This document shows, one piece after another, positions 1 to 6,245 of a DNA stretch of 6,414 bases. Numbering within the stretch: position 1 is the stretch's first letter; every line of letters starts with the position of its first letter. The stretch spans positions 1-6,414 of the forward strand of contig DEIL01000010.1 in the NCBI GenBank assembly GCA_002352445.1, given 5' to 3'. A model generated the notes under the pieces. That model worked only from the letters and a program-made list of their open reading frames with translations. It ran no database searches and had not been told where the DNA came from. The translations under genes were made by a program, and so were the position numbers. This DNA is from Desulfobulbaceae bacterium UBA2775. GTDB lineage: Bacteria; Desulfobacterota; Desulfobulbia; Desulfobulbales; Desulfocapsaceae.

Positions 1-2655
1 TTTAAGCCGGGTCTGATCACTTTCTGCCTGGCGCAGGGCCACTGCACCAACGGTCTTTGCCTCCGGTTTGTTGCGATTCCATAAAAATCCCAAGCCTACA
101 TCGAGAAGATTCGTTCTCTGTTCAGATTCCTGACCAAGGATGATATGGCATTTTTCCATACGAAGTACGTTTTGAGCTTCAACACCAAAATTCATAATAT
201 TAAATTCTTTGCCGGCTTCATTCAACATGAGCCAGATAGATTTCATATAGGAAGATGGTACATGAAGTTCATAGGAAAGTTCACCCACAAACCCCAGACG
301 CATAGCTCTTACAGGAACTGTATCCTTTAACTGAAACTCCTTATATTCAGAAAAGCTAAAGGCCTCAGTTGATATGTCAATATCCACTATCTTTTCAAGT
401 ACTTTTCTGGCATTGGGGCCGGATAAATTGATCACACCCATGGAATCGGTAAGATTTACCATATGGAAATCCCAGCCGTCATAACGGGTGTGGTACCTGA
501 TCCACTCAATCGTACTGCCTGCACGACCGGTGGATGTAGTAAAATAGAAATCATTTTCACCATGTTTGACGATAATGCCATCATCAATCACACAGCCGTC
601 ATCATTGCACATTGCTGAATATTTGATCCGGCCTTCCTTTATCTTTGACATGTCTGAAACAAAAACCCGCTCAAGTGCTTTTACCGCATCGGGTCCGTGT
701 ATCCTGAATTTTCCAAGGGTCGAACCATCCAGGATACCTACGTTGGATCTCACATTTTCAATTTCAACTTTACATGAAAAATCATTGGAAAAATATCGAG
801 CCCGTTGCCATATACCGATGTTTCTGAAAACTCCACCATCTTTTCGCTGCATCTCATCCATAGGTGTCCGTTTGAACATGGCATGATTGGTACCGGCATA
901 GGTAGACAGCAATGTTGGTACAATGGGTGGTCTGACAGTAGTGGATCTGATGGAAATACTGGGTAATTTTTGGTATTGCGCCACATAGAGAGGGAGATTA
1001 TGACCGGGAATACCTCCTTGGCCCGGACCGGTTCCGGCAGAGGTAAAGCGCTTGATCAGTTCCGGTACATCAAAACCCTTGTCGATTGCCTGGTTGATAT
1101 TTTTGATTGTGGTATCTTCATCAAAACAGATGAAACTTTTACGCCCCTTTACCGGAGCGGTTACAAGTTTGGTGCCACGAGAGGGTCCAGGTAACTTTTC
1201 AAGTTCATTTTCTGCCTCGCCGATTTCTGCAATGGAACAGGCCTTGCAATCAAAGGCCGCCTGGAGTCCGGCAAGTCTTCCCGAAGATTCAATCGCAAGG
1301 GCATTGTCCAGTCCAAGGACTCTACCGGTGGCATGCATTTTTTCAGGCATCTGATCCGGCAGGAAATATCCGGTATGGTCATCATATTTGAGTCTGCCCC
1401 TTACCACGGTTATGGCACTGGTTACCGGCGTCAGTCCGGCTGATGCCACCAGGAGATCACAGTTGTAATCCTGGGATGCTGTTCCGTTCACAGTTGCGAT
1501 AGTGACTTTATTGACCCGTTTTTGGCCATGGGCCATGGTTGCCACAGAGCCTTTGAGGAGTTCTATGTCCCGCTTACGCAATTGTGCGACAAGTTCACCA
1601 TTCTGGCCCTCTTTTCTGATATCGGCAACGCAGGAAATCTTTAGGCCGAGATCATAAAGACTAATAGCTGTTTCAAGACCCAGATCATGGCCGATACTGA
1701 ATACGGCCTCTTTACCAGGCAGCAATCCATATGTATGAGCCATCCTCAGGGCACAGCCGATCTGCATGACGCCTGGTCGTTCATTATTCTCAAATAACAG
1801 TGGACGTTCGATGCAACCTGTGGCAACGATTACGCTTTGTGCCCGAATTTCTATATATCTCTCATCAAAGCAGTCAGATTCCTTGCCGATCTGGAATCCG
1901 GTGATCAGGTTGTTGTTATATGCACCGATCATTGAGGCATGGGTAAACACCCTGATGTTTTCTGTTTTTTCAACTTGGCCTGCAAGTTCTCCTGCACGTT
2001 CATGAAACGACTGACCTTCTTTATATTCTTTTAATCTATACTCAAAAAATCCTCCCAGAACCGGTCTTGATTCGAGCAGTATAACCCTGAGCCCCTTTCC
2101 TGCCACAGAGAGCGCAGCACTCATTCCCGCCGGTCCACCACCGATCACACACACATCGGTGGTAGGAAATATTTCATCATATTTTCCCGTCATTTTAAAA
2201 TCAGGGTTTAATATACCAAGACCTGCAACTTTACGGATCTGTTTCATGGCGACAGGCCAGATTTTTGCAGGTTTATGCATGGTGTTGTAATAAAAACCAG
2301 CCGGCATCATCCAGTCCATTTTATCGATGACGGACATCATGTCATTTTCAAGAGAACCTTTGACATTTTGTTCCTTAATTTCCATCGCATCTTTAAGAAG
2401 TGTATTTTCACATCTAACGTTGGGGATACCGTCCACTTCCATGCAGGTATTACTGCATTCGCCATCAAGGCTGTAAAGGCCTCGTGGCCTGTGGTATTTA
2501 AGACTCCTTGCAAATATTCTGATACCGTTGGAATAAAGAGCGGTAGCAATTGTATCTCCTTCCATTCCGTAATATCTTTTCCCTCTAAATATGAAAGAAA
2601 TTTTACGGCTTGGATCTATCTGTAATGTGGCCAGATTGTTAAGCCTGTTCATCAT
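1..2655 (-). CDS. soxA: Sarcosine oxidase alpha subunit, heterotetrameric type (3' end cut by window edge)
   Basis: This is the large subunit of heterotetrameric sarcosine oxidase. It holds NAD and the tetrahydrofolate that accepts the methyl carbon of sarcosine, giving glycine and 5,10-methylene-THF in the cytoplasm. The minus strand reads open for 885 codons to base 1, and the family is usually about 965-1000 residues. Domains: ferredoxin-like N-terminal fold (about 17-100, with KYHRPRG at 53-59); PAGFYY linker; Rossmann motif GGGPAG at 172-177 ending in E195; a second nucleotide-binding half containing GHDLGLETA; the RPP hinge at 575-577; and a GcvT-like folate domain from about 590 with GELSYE at 791-796. 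ATG at 2655 overlaps the soxD stop (ATGA), and GGAGG lies 7 bases upstream. A second ATG follows at 2652. Cysteines 67, 71, 82 and 510 sit near, but mostly not at, iron-sulfur ligand positions of related proteins. The family call is firm; the C-terminus is not visible. Confidence 0.95.
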   Translation of the reverse strand, partial: MMNRLNNLATLQIDPSRKISFIFRGKRYYGMEGDTIATALYSNGIRIFARSLKYHRPRGLYSLDGECSNTCMEVDGIPNVRCENTLLKDAMEIKEQNVKGSLENDMMSVIDKMDWMMPAGFYYNTMHKPAKIWPVAMKQIRKVAGLGILNPDFKMTGKYDEIFPTTDVCVIGGGPAGMSAALSVAGKGLRVILLESRPVLGGFFEYRLKEYKEGQSFHERAGELAGQVEKTENIRVFTHASMIGAYNNNLITGFQIGKESDCFDERYIEIRAQSVIVATGCIERPLLFENNERPGVMQIGCALRMAHTYGLLPGKEAVFSIGHDLGLETAISLYDLGLKISCVADIRKEGQNGELVAQLRKRDIELLKGSVATMAHGQKRVNKVTIATVNGTASQDYNCDLLVASAGLTPVTSAITVVRGRLKYDDHTGYFLPDQMPEKMHATGRVLGLDNALAIESSGRLAGLQAAFDCKACSIAEIGEAENELEKLPGPSRGTKLVTAPVKGRKSFICFDEDTTIKNINQAIDKGFDVPELIKRFTSAGTGPGQGGIPGHNLPLYVAQYQKLPSISIRSTTVRPPIVPTLLSTYAGTNHAMFKRTPMDEMQRKDGGVFRNIGIWQRARYFSNDFSCKVEIENVRSNVGILDGSTLGKFRIHGPDAVKALERVFVSDMSKIKEGRIKYSAMCNDDGCVIDDGIIVKHGENDFYFTTSTGRAGSTIEWIRYHTRYDGWDFHMVNLTDSMGVINLSGPNARKVLEKIVDIDISTEAFSFSEYKEFQLKDTVPVRAMRLGFVGELSYELHVPSSYMKSIWLMLNEAGKEFNIMNFGVEAQNVLRMEKCHIILGQESEQRTNLLDVGLGFLWNRNKPEAKTVGAVALRQAESDQTRLK

Positions 2656-2912
2656 TTTTCTGCCTCCGCTTTTTCCACTTCAAAGTTGGTCGTCGTATCC
2701 CGGTGTATAGTGAACCATGAACCGCATCCGTCTCGGTGAAACCACCATTCCTTTTGCACACCGGCAACACAATTGTTCATGTGCACATAGTCACACCAGG
2801 CTTCAGGGGTAAGATTTTTCTCGTCAGGTCTGGGTCCTCTTTCCTCGCCACCGAATTTGAATTCGTAGCCATTTCTTTTCCCGCAGATTGGACATGTTAT
2901 TGTTAGTGCCAT
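2652..2912 (-). CDS. soxD: Sarcosine oxidase delta subunit
   Basis: This is the small zinc-binding delta subunit of heterotetrameric sarcosine oxidase, a structural part of the complex with no catalytic role of its own. It has 86 residues, typical for the family. Cys7 and Cys10 (CPICG), His59 and Cys63 (HRDGC) match the known zinc ligand pattern Cys-x2-Cys ... His-x3-Cys. Other family marks are the FGGEERGPRP stretch at 20-29, the W-x2-Y-V-x-M segment at 39-45, WWFH at 56-59 and WFTIHRDT at 66-73. The start ATG at 2912 has AAGGAG 8 bases upstream. Its TGA overlaps the soxA start by 4 bases, which suggests translational coupling, and soxB ends 18 bases upstream. The soxB-D-A order is the classical one for this enzyme. 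Confidence 0.96.
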   Translation of the reverse strand: MALTITCPICGKRNGYEFKFGGEERGPRPDEKNLTPEAWCDYVHMNNCVAGVQKEWWFHRDGCGSWFTIHRDTTTNFEVEKAEAEK

Positions 2913-2930
2913 CTTTATTTCTCCTTATGC

Positions 2931-4154
2931 CTAATTATCCGGGCTGTAATTTACAAGTGCTGCAGTTTCACCCATAAGTTTATGCTCTTCATACCGTTTC
3001 AGAGCGAAGGGTTTCAGCATGTCGGGACACTGATTAGTGGCCATATACTCGGCCATATACTTGCCGGCGGATGAGCAGGATTTGAAACCGAAATAGCCCC
3101 AGCCGCAGTTCATGAAAAATCCATCAAAATGGTTATTGCCTTCCAGTATGGGTGCCATGTCGGGAGTCATGTCTGCAAGTCCTCCCCAGATTCTCATAAA
3201 ACGAACCCCTTTCAGACAGGGCAGAAACTCGCAAAGGGCTTCGGCTTGATGTTTGATGAAGTGTGCAGTACTCAAATTCGTATAGTTGGGCCAGGGATCC
3301 ATATGTGCGCCCGTAGCAATTTCACCCTTCAGGGTCTGGTTTGCATAGCAGTGATATGCTCCAGAGGAAACCACATGATTAAGTAGCGGTTTCAGAGGTT
3401 GTGTTACCATGGCCTGGATGGTCAAGACGGATATTGGAAGCTTGATTCCAAGCATACCATTGATCAGACCGGCGGAATAACCACCTGCGGAAATCAATAC
3501 CTGTTTTGTCTTAATCACACCTTCACTTGTGGACACAGACGTAACCTTACCGTTTTTTGTACCAACGGCTAAAGCTTCTGTCTGCTGGTGAATCTCAACG
3601 CCTTTTTCCGCAGCGCCCTTGGCAAGGCCCCATACCACCGCATCATGCCGGACAATACCACCGGGGGGATGAAACATTGCTCCATGGATTGGAAATGTTA
3701 TATCATCCGAGATATTCAGGGCAGGAACCAGCTCTTTTGCCTCTTTTGCATCTATCAGATGACTTTCCACGCCATGGAACTGGGCTGTGGAAATGGTCGT
3801 GCGTGCCGCCTTCATAGCAGCCTCAGAGTGCATCAGGTTGAGGTTACCGCAATTGTTAAACATTAAGTTATAATCGAGCTCTTTGGTCAGAACAGGCCAG
3901 AGGTCAAGAGCTTCTTTATAGAGGGGGACGTTGTGCTGAGTTCGCTGATTTGCACGGACGATTGCAGTGTTTCGTCCGGCACCACCAAATCCGATAAAGT
4001 TCTTCTCAATAATCGCTATATCTGTGACACCATGGTTTTTCGCAAGATAATAGGCAGTGGCAAGATTGTGAAGTCCACCTCCAATGAGGACCACATCATA
4101 ATTTGATTTCAGTTTCTTTTTTTTGCCCCATAGGGGTTTTTGTTTTGAAAACAT
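2931..4154 (-). CDS. soxB: Sarcosine oxidase beta subunit (catalytic flavoprotein)
   Basis: This catalytic subunit of heterotetrameric sarcosine oxidase oxidises sarcosine on non-covalent FAD. Electrons pass to covalently bound FMN, which reduces O2 to H2O2. At 407 residues the length is normal for the family. It is a DAO-type FAD protein: a Rossmann start YDVVLIGGGLHN at 19-30, an acidic E50 ending the second strand, GRNTAIVRAN at 60-69, and PGGIVRHDAV at 164-173. His170 falls at the family's FMN-linking histidine (about His173 in characterised enzymes, from memory). WGGLADMTPD at 323-332 and the late CGWGYFGFK at 350-358 are also family segments. The last glycine of the usual GGGxHG is N30, and the usual TGG before FK is YFG. 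A run of four lysines at 11-14 is encoded through eight A. First gene of the sox operon; ATG at 4154 is the only sensible start. Confidence 0.96.
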   Translation of the reverse strand: MFSKQKPLWGKKKKLKSNYDVVLIGGGLHNLATAYYLAKNHGVTDIAIIEKNFIGFGGAGRNTAIVRANQRTQHNVPLYKEALDLWPVLTKELDYNLMFNNCGNLNLMHSEAAMKAARTTISTAQFHGVESHLIDAKEAKELVPALNISDDITFPIHGAMFHPPGGIVRHDAVVWGLAKGAAEKGVEIHQQTEALAVGTKNGKVTSVSTSEGVIKTKQVLISAGGYSAGLINGMLGIKLPISVLTIQAMVTQPLKPLLNHVVSSGAYHCYANQTLKGEIATGAHMDPWPNYTNLSTAHFIKHQAEALCEFLPCLKGVRFMRIWGGLADMTPDMAPILEGNNHFDGFFMNCGWGYFGFKSCSSAGKYMAEYMATNQCPDMLKPFALKRYEEHKLMGETAALVNYSPDN

Positions 4155-4157
4155 TGG

Positions 4158-4165
4158 CCTCCCTT
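4158..4165 (-). promoter_or_regulatory. Ribosome binding site of soxB, unusually close to the start
   Basis: The minus strand reads AAGGGAGG and then only CCA before the ATG at 4154. GGAGG is therefore 3 bases from the start, shorter than the usual 5-9. Pairing through the AAGGG half would give a 6-base spacing. No other in-frame ATG lies nearby, so the start is kept. Confidence 0.6.
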
Positions 4166-4201
4166 CTAATTATGCTTTGATGAAATTATCTATCTGCCAG
4201 T

Positions 4202-4219
4202 ATTACTGCATCCAGTAAT
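4202..4219. promoter_or_regulatory. 18-base palindrome upstream of soxB, candidate operator
   Basis: ATTACTG, a 4-base spacer CATC, and CAGTAAT form a perfect 7-base inverted repeat. It lies 47 bases upstream of the soxB start and overlaps the weak -10 region of the candidate soxB promoter. The symmetry and size fit a dimeric helix-turn-helix regulator. The binding protein is unknown, and no regulator gene is intact in the window. Confidence 0.45.
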
Positions 4220-4240
4220 CTATGAAACAAAACCTGTCAA
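4212..4240 (-). promoter_or_regulatory. Possible sigma-70-like promoter for soxBDA
   Basis: The minus strand has a perfect TTGACA at 4240-4235. A spacer of 16 or 17 bases leads to TTACTG or TACTGG, a poor -10 element. The site is about 60-85 bases before the soxB start, on the right strand. Only the -35 element is convincing; a weak -10 would fit a promoter that needs an activator. Inferred from sequence only. Confidence 0.35.
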
Positions 4241-4381
4241 TAGATTAATCGCAGTATGATGGCTTTTGTTTCTGTATTGCTTGGAGAACGTTCTTGGTTT
4301 GGGAAAAATTATTGAATATACGGGGCAGTGGATTTGTTCACTCTAAGAAAATGGAGCGCCTGATAATATCAATTAGGGTAA

Positions 4382-4413
4382 GGCCTCCAGAGCACGACAG
4401 TTACCTGGAGGTC
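4382..4413 (+). repeat. Hairpin, 9-base stem
   Basis: GGCCTCCAG (4382-4390) pairs with CTGGAGGTC (4405-4413) around a 14-base loop. One pair is G-U when read as plus-strand RNA; on the minus strand it would be a C-A mismatch. No T-run follows on either strand, so it is not a normal intrinsic terminator. Function unknown. Confidence 0.5.
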
Positions 4414-4552
4414 ATCCAATAAAAATCGGAAATGCCTGTCTCACCAGTATAAAGCTCCCTGTTTAATTGCAATTTCCTGAGCTACCTGTTTTGTTACATC
4501 AATAAATTGCCGTGCCAGTCGTCTGGGTGAATGGGGCCGCTTCGGCTACTTT

Positions 4553-4795
4553 ATGTCCGGTAAATTTGGCTCTAGATGCAGGTTGGCCGTTTATCCTTAC
4601 GGCCGGCCCAACAACAGCCTGCATAAGTTAGTACGCTTTATGCTGAAAAAATCTTACTTACCATGTTTGATTCTTCCACATATCGACAATATTGTCTATG
4701 GACGCCGTTGGAAATCTTGTAAACCAAAAGATTGGTTGCAATGGTCCAAAGAAGGTGCAATTGAAGGTACACCGCGCATGGATTTCGAGCCGTGA
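4553..4795 (+). CDS. Unrecognised 80-codon open reading frame, doubtful
   Basis: I do not recognise this product. The frame is open from about 4484, with the only ATG at 4553 and TGA at 4793-4795 inside the loop of a long hairpin. It is rich in Lys, Arg, Trp and Tyr (for example YGRRWKSCKPKDWLQWSKEG near its end) and has no signal peptide or membrane segment. There is no Shine-Dalgarno sequence before the ATG, and the frame runs through strong hairpins at 4576-4624 and 4776-4808. It may be chance, or a remnant of a displaced gene. It ends 129 bases before the transporter gene, on the same strand. Confidence 0.15.
   Translation: MSGKFGSRCRLAVYPYGRPNNSLHKLVRFMLKKSYLPCLILPHIDNIVYGRRWKSCKPKDWLQWSKEGAIEGTPRMDFEP
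4576..4624 (+). repeat. Two-tier nested hairpin
   Basis: The outer arms ATGCAGG (4576-4582) and CCTGCAT (4618-4624) pair perfectly. Inside them GGCCGT (4585-4590) pairs with ACGGCC (4599-4604) around an 8-base loop. Alternatively the inner stem extends to 10 pairs, 4581-4590 with 4599-4608, using two U-G pairs. The 3' outer arm also overlaps GCATAA (4621-4626), which can pair with TTATGC (4638-4643). Competing folds are therefore possible. No known RNA family is recognised. Confidence 0.45.
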
Positions 4796-4808
4796 TCGAA
4801 ATCTATGC
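4776..4808 (+). repeat. Strong 13-base inverted repeat in the transporter leader
   Basis: GCATGGATTTCGA (4776-4788) pairs with TCGAAATCTATGC (4796-4808) around the 7-base loop GCCGTGA. There are 13 consecutive pairs, one of them G-U. TTTCT follows on the plus strand, so a weak terminator or attenuator is possible; a wide operator is another reading. Its 3' arm shares bases with a smaller hairpin, CTATG (4803-4807) with CATAG (4815-4819), so the two cannot form together. It lies about 117 bases before the transporter start. Confidence 0.55.
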
Positions 4809-4836
4809 TTTCTCCATAGCTTTTGCCTTCCCGGAA

Positions 4837-4855
4837 AAGGGATTACTTATCCTTT
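4837..4855 (+). repeat. Small hairpin ahead of the transporter gene
   Basis: AAGGGAT (4837-4843) pairs with ATCCTTT (4849-4855) over a 5-base loop, seven pairs including one G-U. It lies 69 bases before the transporter start and could be part of a structured leader. A stem this short and AT-rich may be chance. Confidence 0.3.
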
Positions 4856-4924
4856 ATCGCAAGGTAAGTTTCTGCTATCTCAGGTATCTTGATGAGTGAA
4901 TGAAAGAAAGAGAAATCTAACTAC

Positions 4925-6166
4925 ATGATTGACACACAAGCAACTGAGAAATCTTATAGGTACGTTATCGGTGCTGTATGTTTCTGTATTCAGGCTATCG
5001 GAATTGGTATATTTGTATCTTATGGTGTCTTTTTCAGTTCATTGCATGAAGAGTTTGGCTGGTCACGAACGATTATTTCAGGAGCCTCTTCTCTGGCATT
5101 TTTTCTTATGGGATTCTTCGCCATTTTTGTAGGGCGACTAAACGATAGAGTGGGACCCAGAAAGTTGATGATTGTCACCAGCTGTTTTGTTGGGCTGGGA
5201 TTTCTCTTGATGTCCAGACTCCAGACGTCATGGCAGTTATATCTATTTTATGGGATTGCCGTGGGCATCGGGTTTAGCTCTATTGACGTTATCTCTTTAT
5301 CCACCACCACGCGCTGGTTTGTCAGAAACAGAGGAATGGTAACCGGCATGGTAAAGGTCGGGACGGGTGCTGGACAACTTGTTGTTCCTTTAATAGCCAG
5401 CCTCCTCATTACGAACTATGGTTGGCGAACTGCCTATGTGGTGATTGGCATAACCGGTATGATATCACTTGCCCTGCTTGGCTGGCTTCTTAGGCGTGAT
5501 CCTGGTCAAGTGGTGGAGTCAGCGGTTGATAAGAAAGATGTTCAAAGCCTTTCCCTTGGCCAGGCAATTCGTACAATTCAGTTCTGGATATTATGCGTTG
5601 TGAACTTTTCGGTGGTTTTTTGTTTGCTAATCGTGTTGGTGCATATTGTACCATTTGCCCAGGATTTGCATATTTCCAGTGCTAAAGCGGCGGGCGTTAT
5701 TTCCACCATCGGAGGAGTCAGCATGGTGGGCCGATTCGCAACGGGTATATTCATTGACCGATTTGATAGCCGAAAAGCAACAATTCTTTGCTTTATATTG
5801 CTGATATCGACACTCTTATGGCTGCAAATAACTAACAACCTCTGGATGATCTATCTCTTTGCTGCATTTTACGGCCTTGCTCACGGCGGGTTTTTCACCG
5901 CTATTTCTCCCATCGTTGCCGAGTATTTTGGAATTCGATCCCATGGGGTTCTTTTCGGTCTTATTGTGTTCAGTGGTTGCTTAGGAGGGTCTGTCGGCCC
6001 AATTCTGGCTGGATATATTTTTGACACTACCGGTGGATATAGTCCGGCTTTCTGGCTCAGTACCCTGGTTGCCTTGACCGGTTTGGGATTTATAATATTC
6101 CTGAAGCCTGTTAAGAAAATCAAGGACCGGTCTAATCTCGACGGGTCCTCCTGTTTACCGGGGTAG
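4925..6166 (+). CDS. MFS transporter, 12 membrane helices, OFA/monocarboxylate-permease-like
   Basis: This is an inner-membrane secondary transporter of the major facilitator superfamily, 413 residues, with about twelve hydrophobic segments (roughly 13-35, 51-71, 81-98, 104-124, 138-160, 167-190, 219-243, 254-277, 284-300, 305-327, 342-364, 374-394). The loop 2-3 signature GRLNDRVGPRK is at 70-80, with its second-half counterpart GRFATGIFIDRFDSRK at 269-284. EFGWSRT at 43-49 and WFVRNRGMVTG at 131-141 are typical of the oxalate/formate antiporter-like branch, whose members often carry small carboxylates. A charged central loop lies at about 190-215. The true substrate cannot be read from sequence. 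ATG at 4925 is the first start after an in-frame TGA at 4901; only a weak purine-rich stretch (GAAAGAGAAA) precedes it. Divergence from sox suggests, but does not show, a shared role. Confidence 0.9.
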   Translation: MIDTQATEKSYRYVIGAVCFCIQAIGIGIFVSYGVFFSSLHEEFGWSRTIISGASSLAFFLMGFFAIFVGRLNDRVGPRKLMIVTSCFVGLGFLLMSRLQTSWQLYLFYGIAVGIGFSSIDVISLSTTTRWFVRNRGMVTGMVKVGTGAGQLVVPLIASLLITNYGWRTAYVVIGITGMISLALLGWLLRRDPGQVVESAVDKKDVQSLSLGQAIRTIQFWILCVVNFSVVFCLLIVLVHIVPFAQDLHISSAKAAGVISTIGGVSMVGRFATGIFIDRFDSRKATILCFILLISTLLWLQITNNLWMIYLFAAFYGLAHGGFFTAISPIVAEYFGIRSHGVLFGLIVFSGCLGGSVGPILAGYIFDTTGGYSPAFWLSTLVALTGLGFIIFLKPVKKIKDRSNLDGSSCLPG

Positions 6167-6193
6167 AGAATAGAGAAGGTCACATTGAATACA

Positions 6194-6245
6194 ATATTGG
6201 TTAATAAATAAGGCCACCTTGAAAAATTGCCTTTTCATCCAATAT
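6194..6245 (+). repeat. Nested inverted repeat after the transporter gene, possible transcript end
   Basis: ATATTGG (6194-6200) pairs with CCAATAT (6239-6245), and inside it AAGGC (6210-6214) pairs with GCCTT (6229-6233). It begins 28 bases after the transporter stop. The inner stem is followed by TTTTC counting its last bases, which makes a weak intrinsic terminator at best. Position is the main argument. Confidence 0.3.

Larger units (their letters stand above)
4155..4924. other. Divergent intergenic region without a convincing gene
   Basis: This 770-base stretch separates soxB (leftward) from the transporter gene (rightward). I find no reading frame with a clear family match or a good start signal. 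It holds the soxB promoter and operator candidates near 4202-4240 and a self-complementary AGAACGTTCT at 4285-4294. A short TGATA-A-TATCA palindrome sits at 4361-4371. At least four hairpins follow between 4382 and 4855. A 34-codon open stretch on the minus strand (4441-4545, no Met) contains the helical-looking RRLARQFIDVTKQVAQEIAI, which could be the decayed tail of a lost protein. The size suggests a long leader, a small RNA or a decayed gene; the sequence alone does not decide. Confidence 0.6.

Noticed and set aside
750..1385. Short minus-strand and plus-strand frames inside soxA (for example 750-986, 1052-1354, 1161-1385)
   Set aside because: They lie in other frames of a continuous, family-matching soxA reading frame that stays in register at several checked motifs.
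1526..1540. Tandem GGCCATG repeat
   Set aside because: It lies inside soxA and encodes ordinary residues in frame; two short copies are easily chance.
4300..4440. Glycine riboswitch upstream of soxB or the transporter
   Set aside because: A glycine-responsive element would make sense, but I could not find the conserved glycine aptamer core on either strand.
4581..4643. Integron attC-like site: GCCCAAC at 4605-4611 with imperfect inverted repeats around it
   Set aside because: The matching GTTRRRY core is absent at the right place (GTTAGTA does not fit), and there is no integrase or cassette context.
4782..4808. Group II intron domain V suggested by GAGCCGTGATCGAAA
   Set aside because: The rest of the domain V fold and any reverse transcriptase frame are missing; the match is only a few bases in the loop of a simple hairpin.
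5578..6183. Minus-strand frames of 86 and 100 codons opposite the transporter
   Set aside because: They are antisense shadows of a well-supported membrane protein gene and lack any protein signature.
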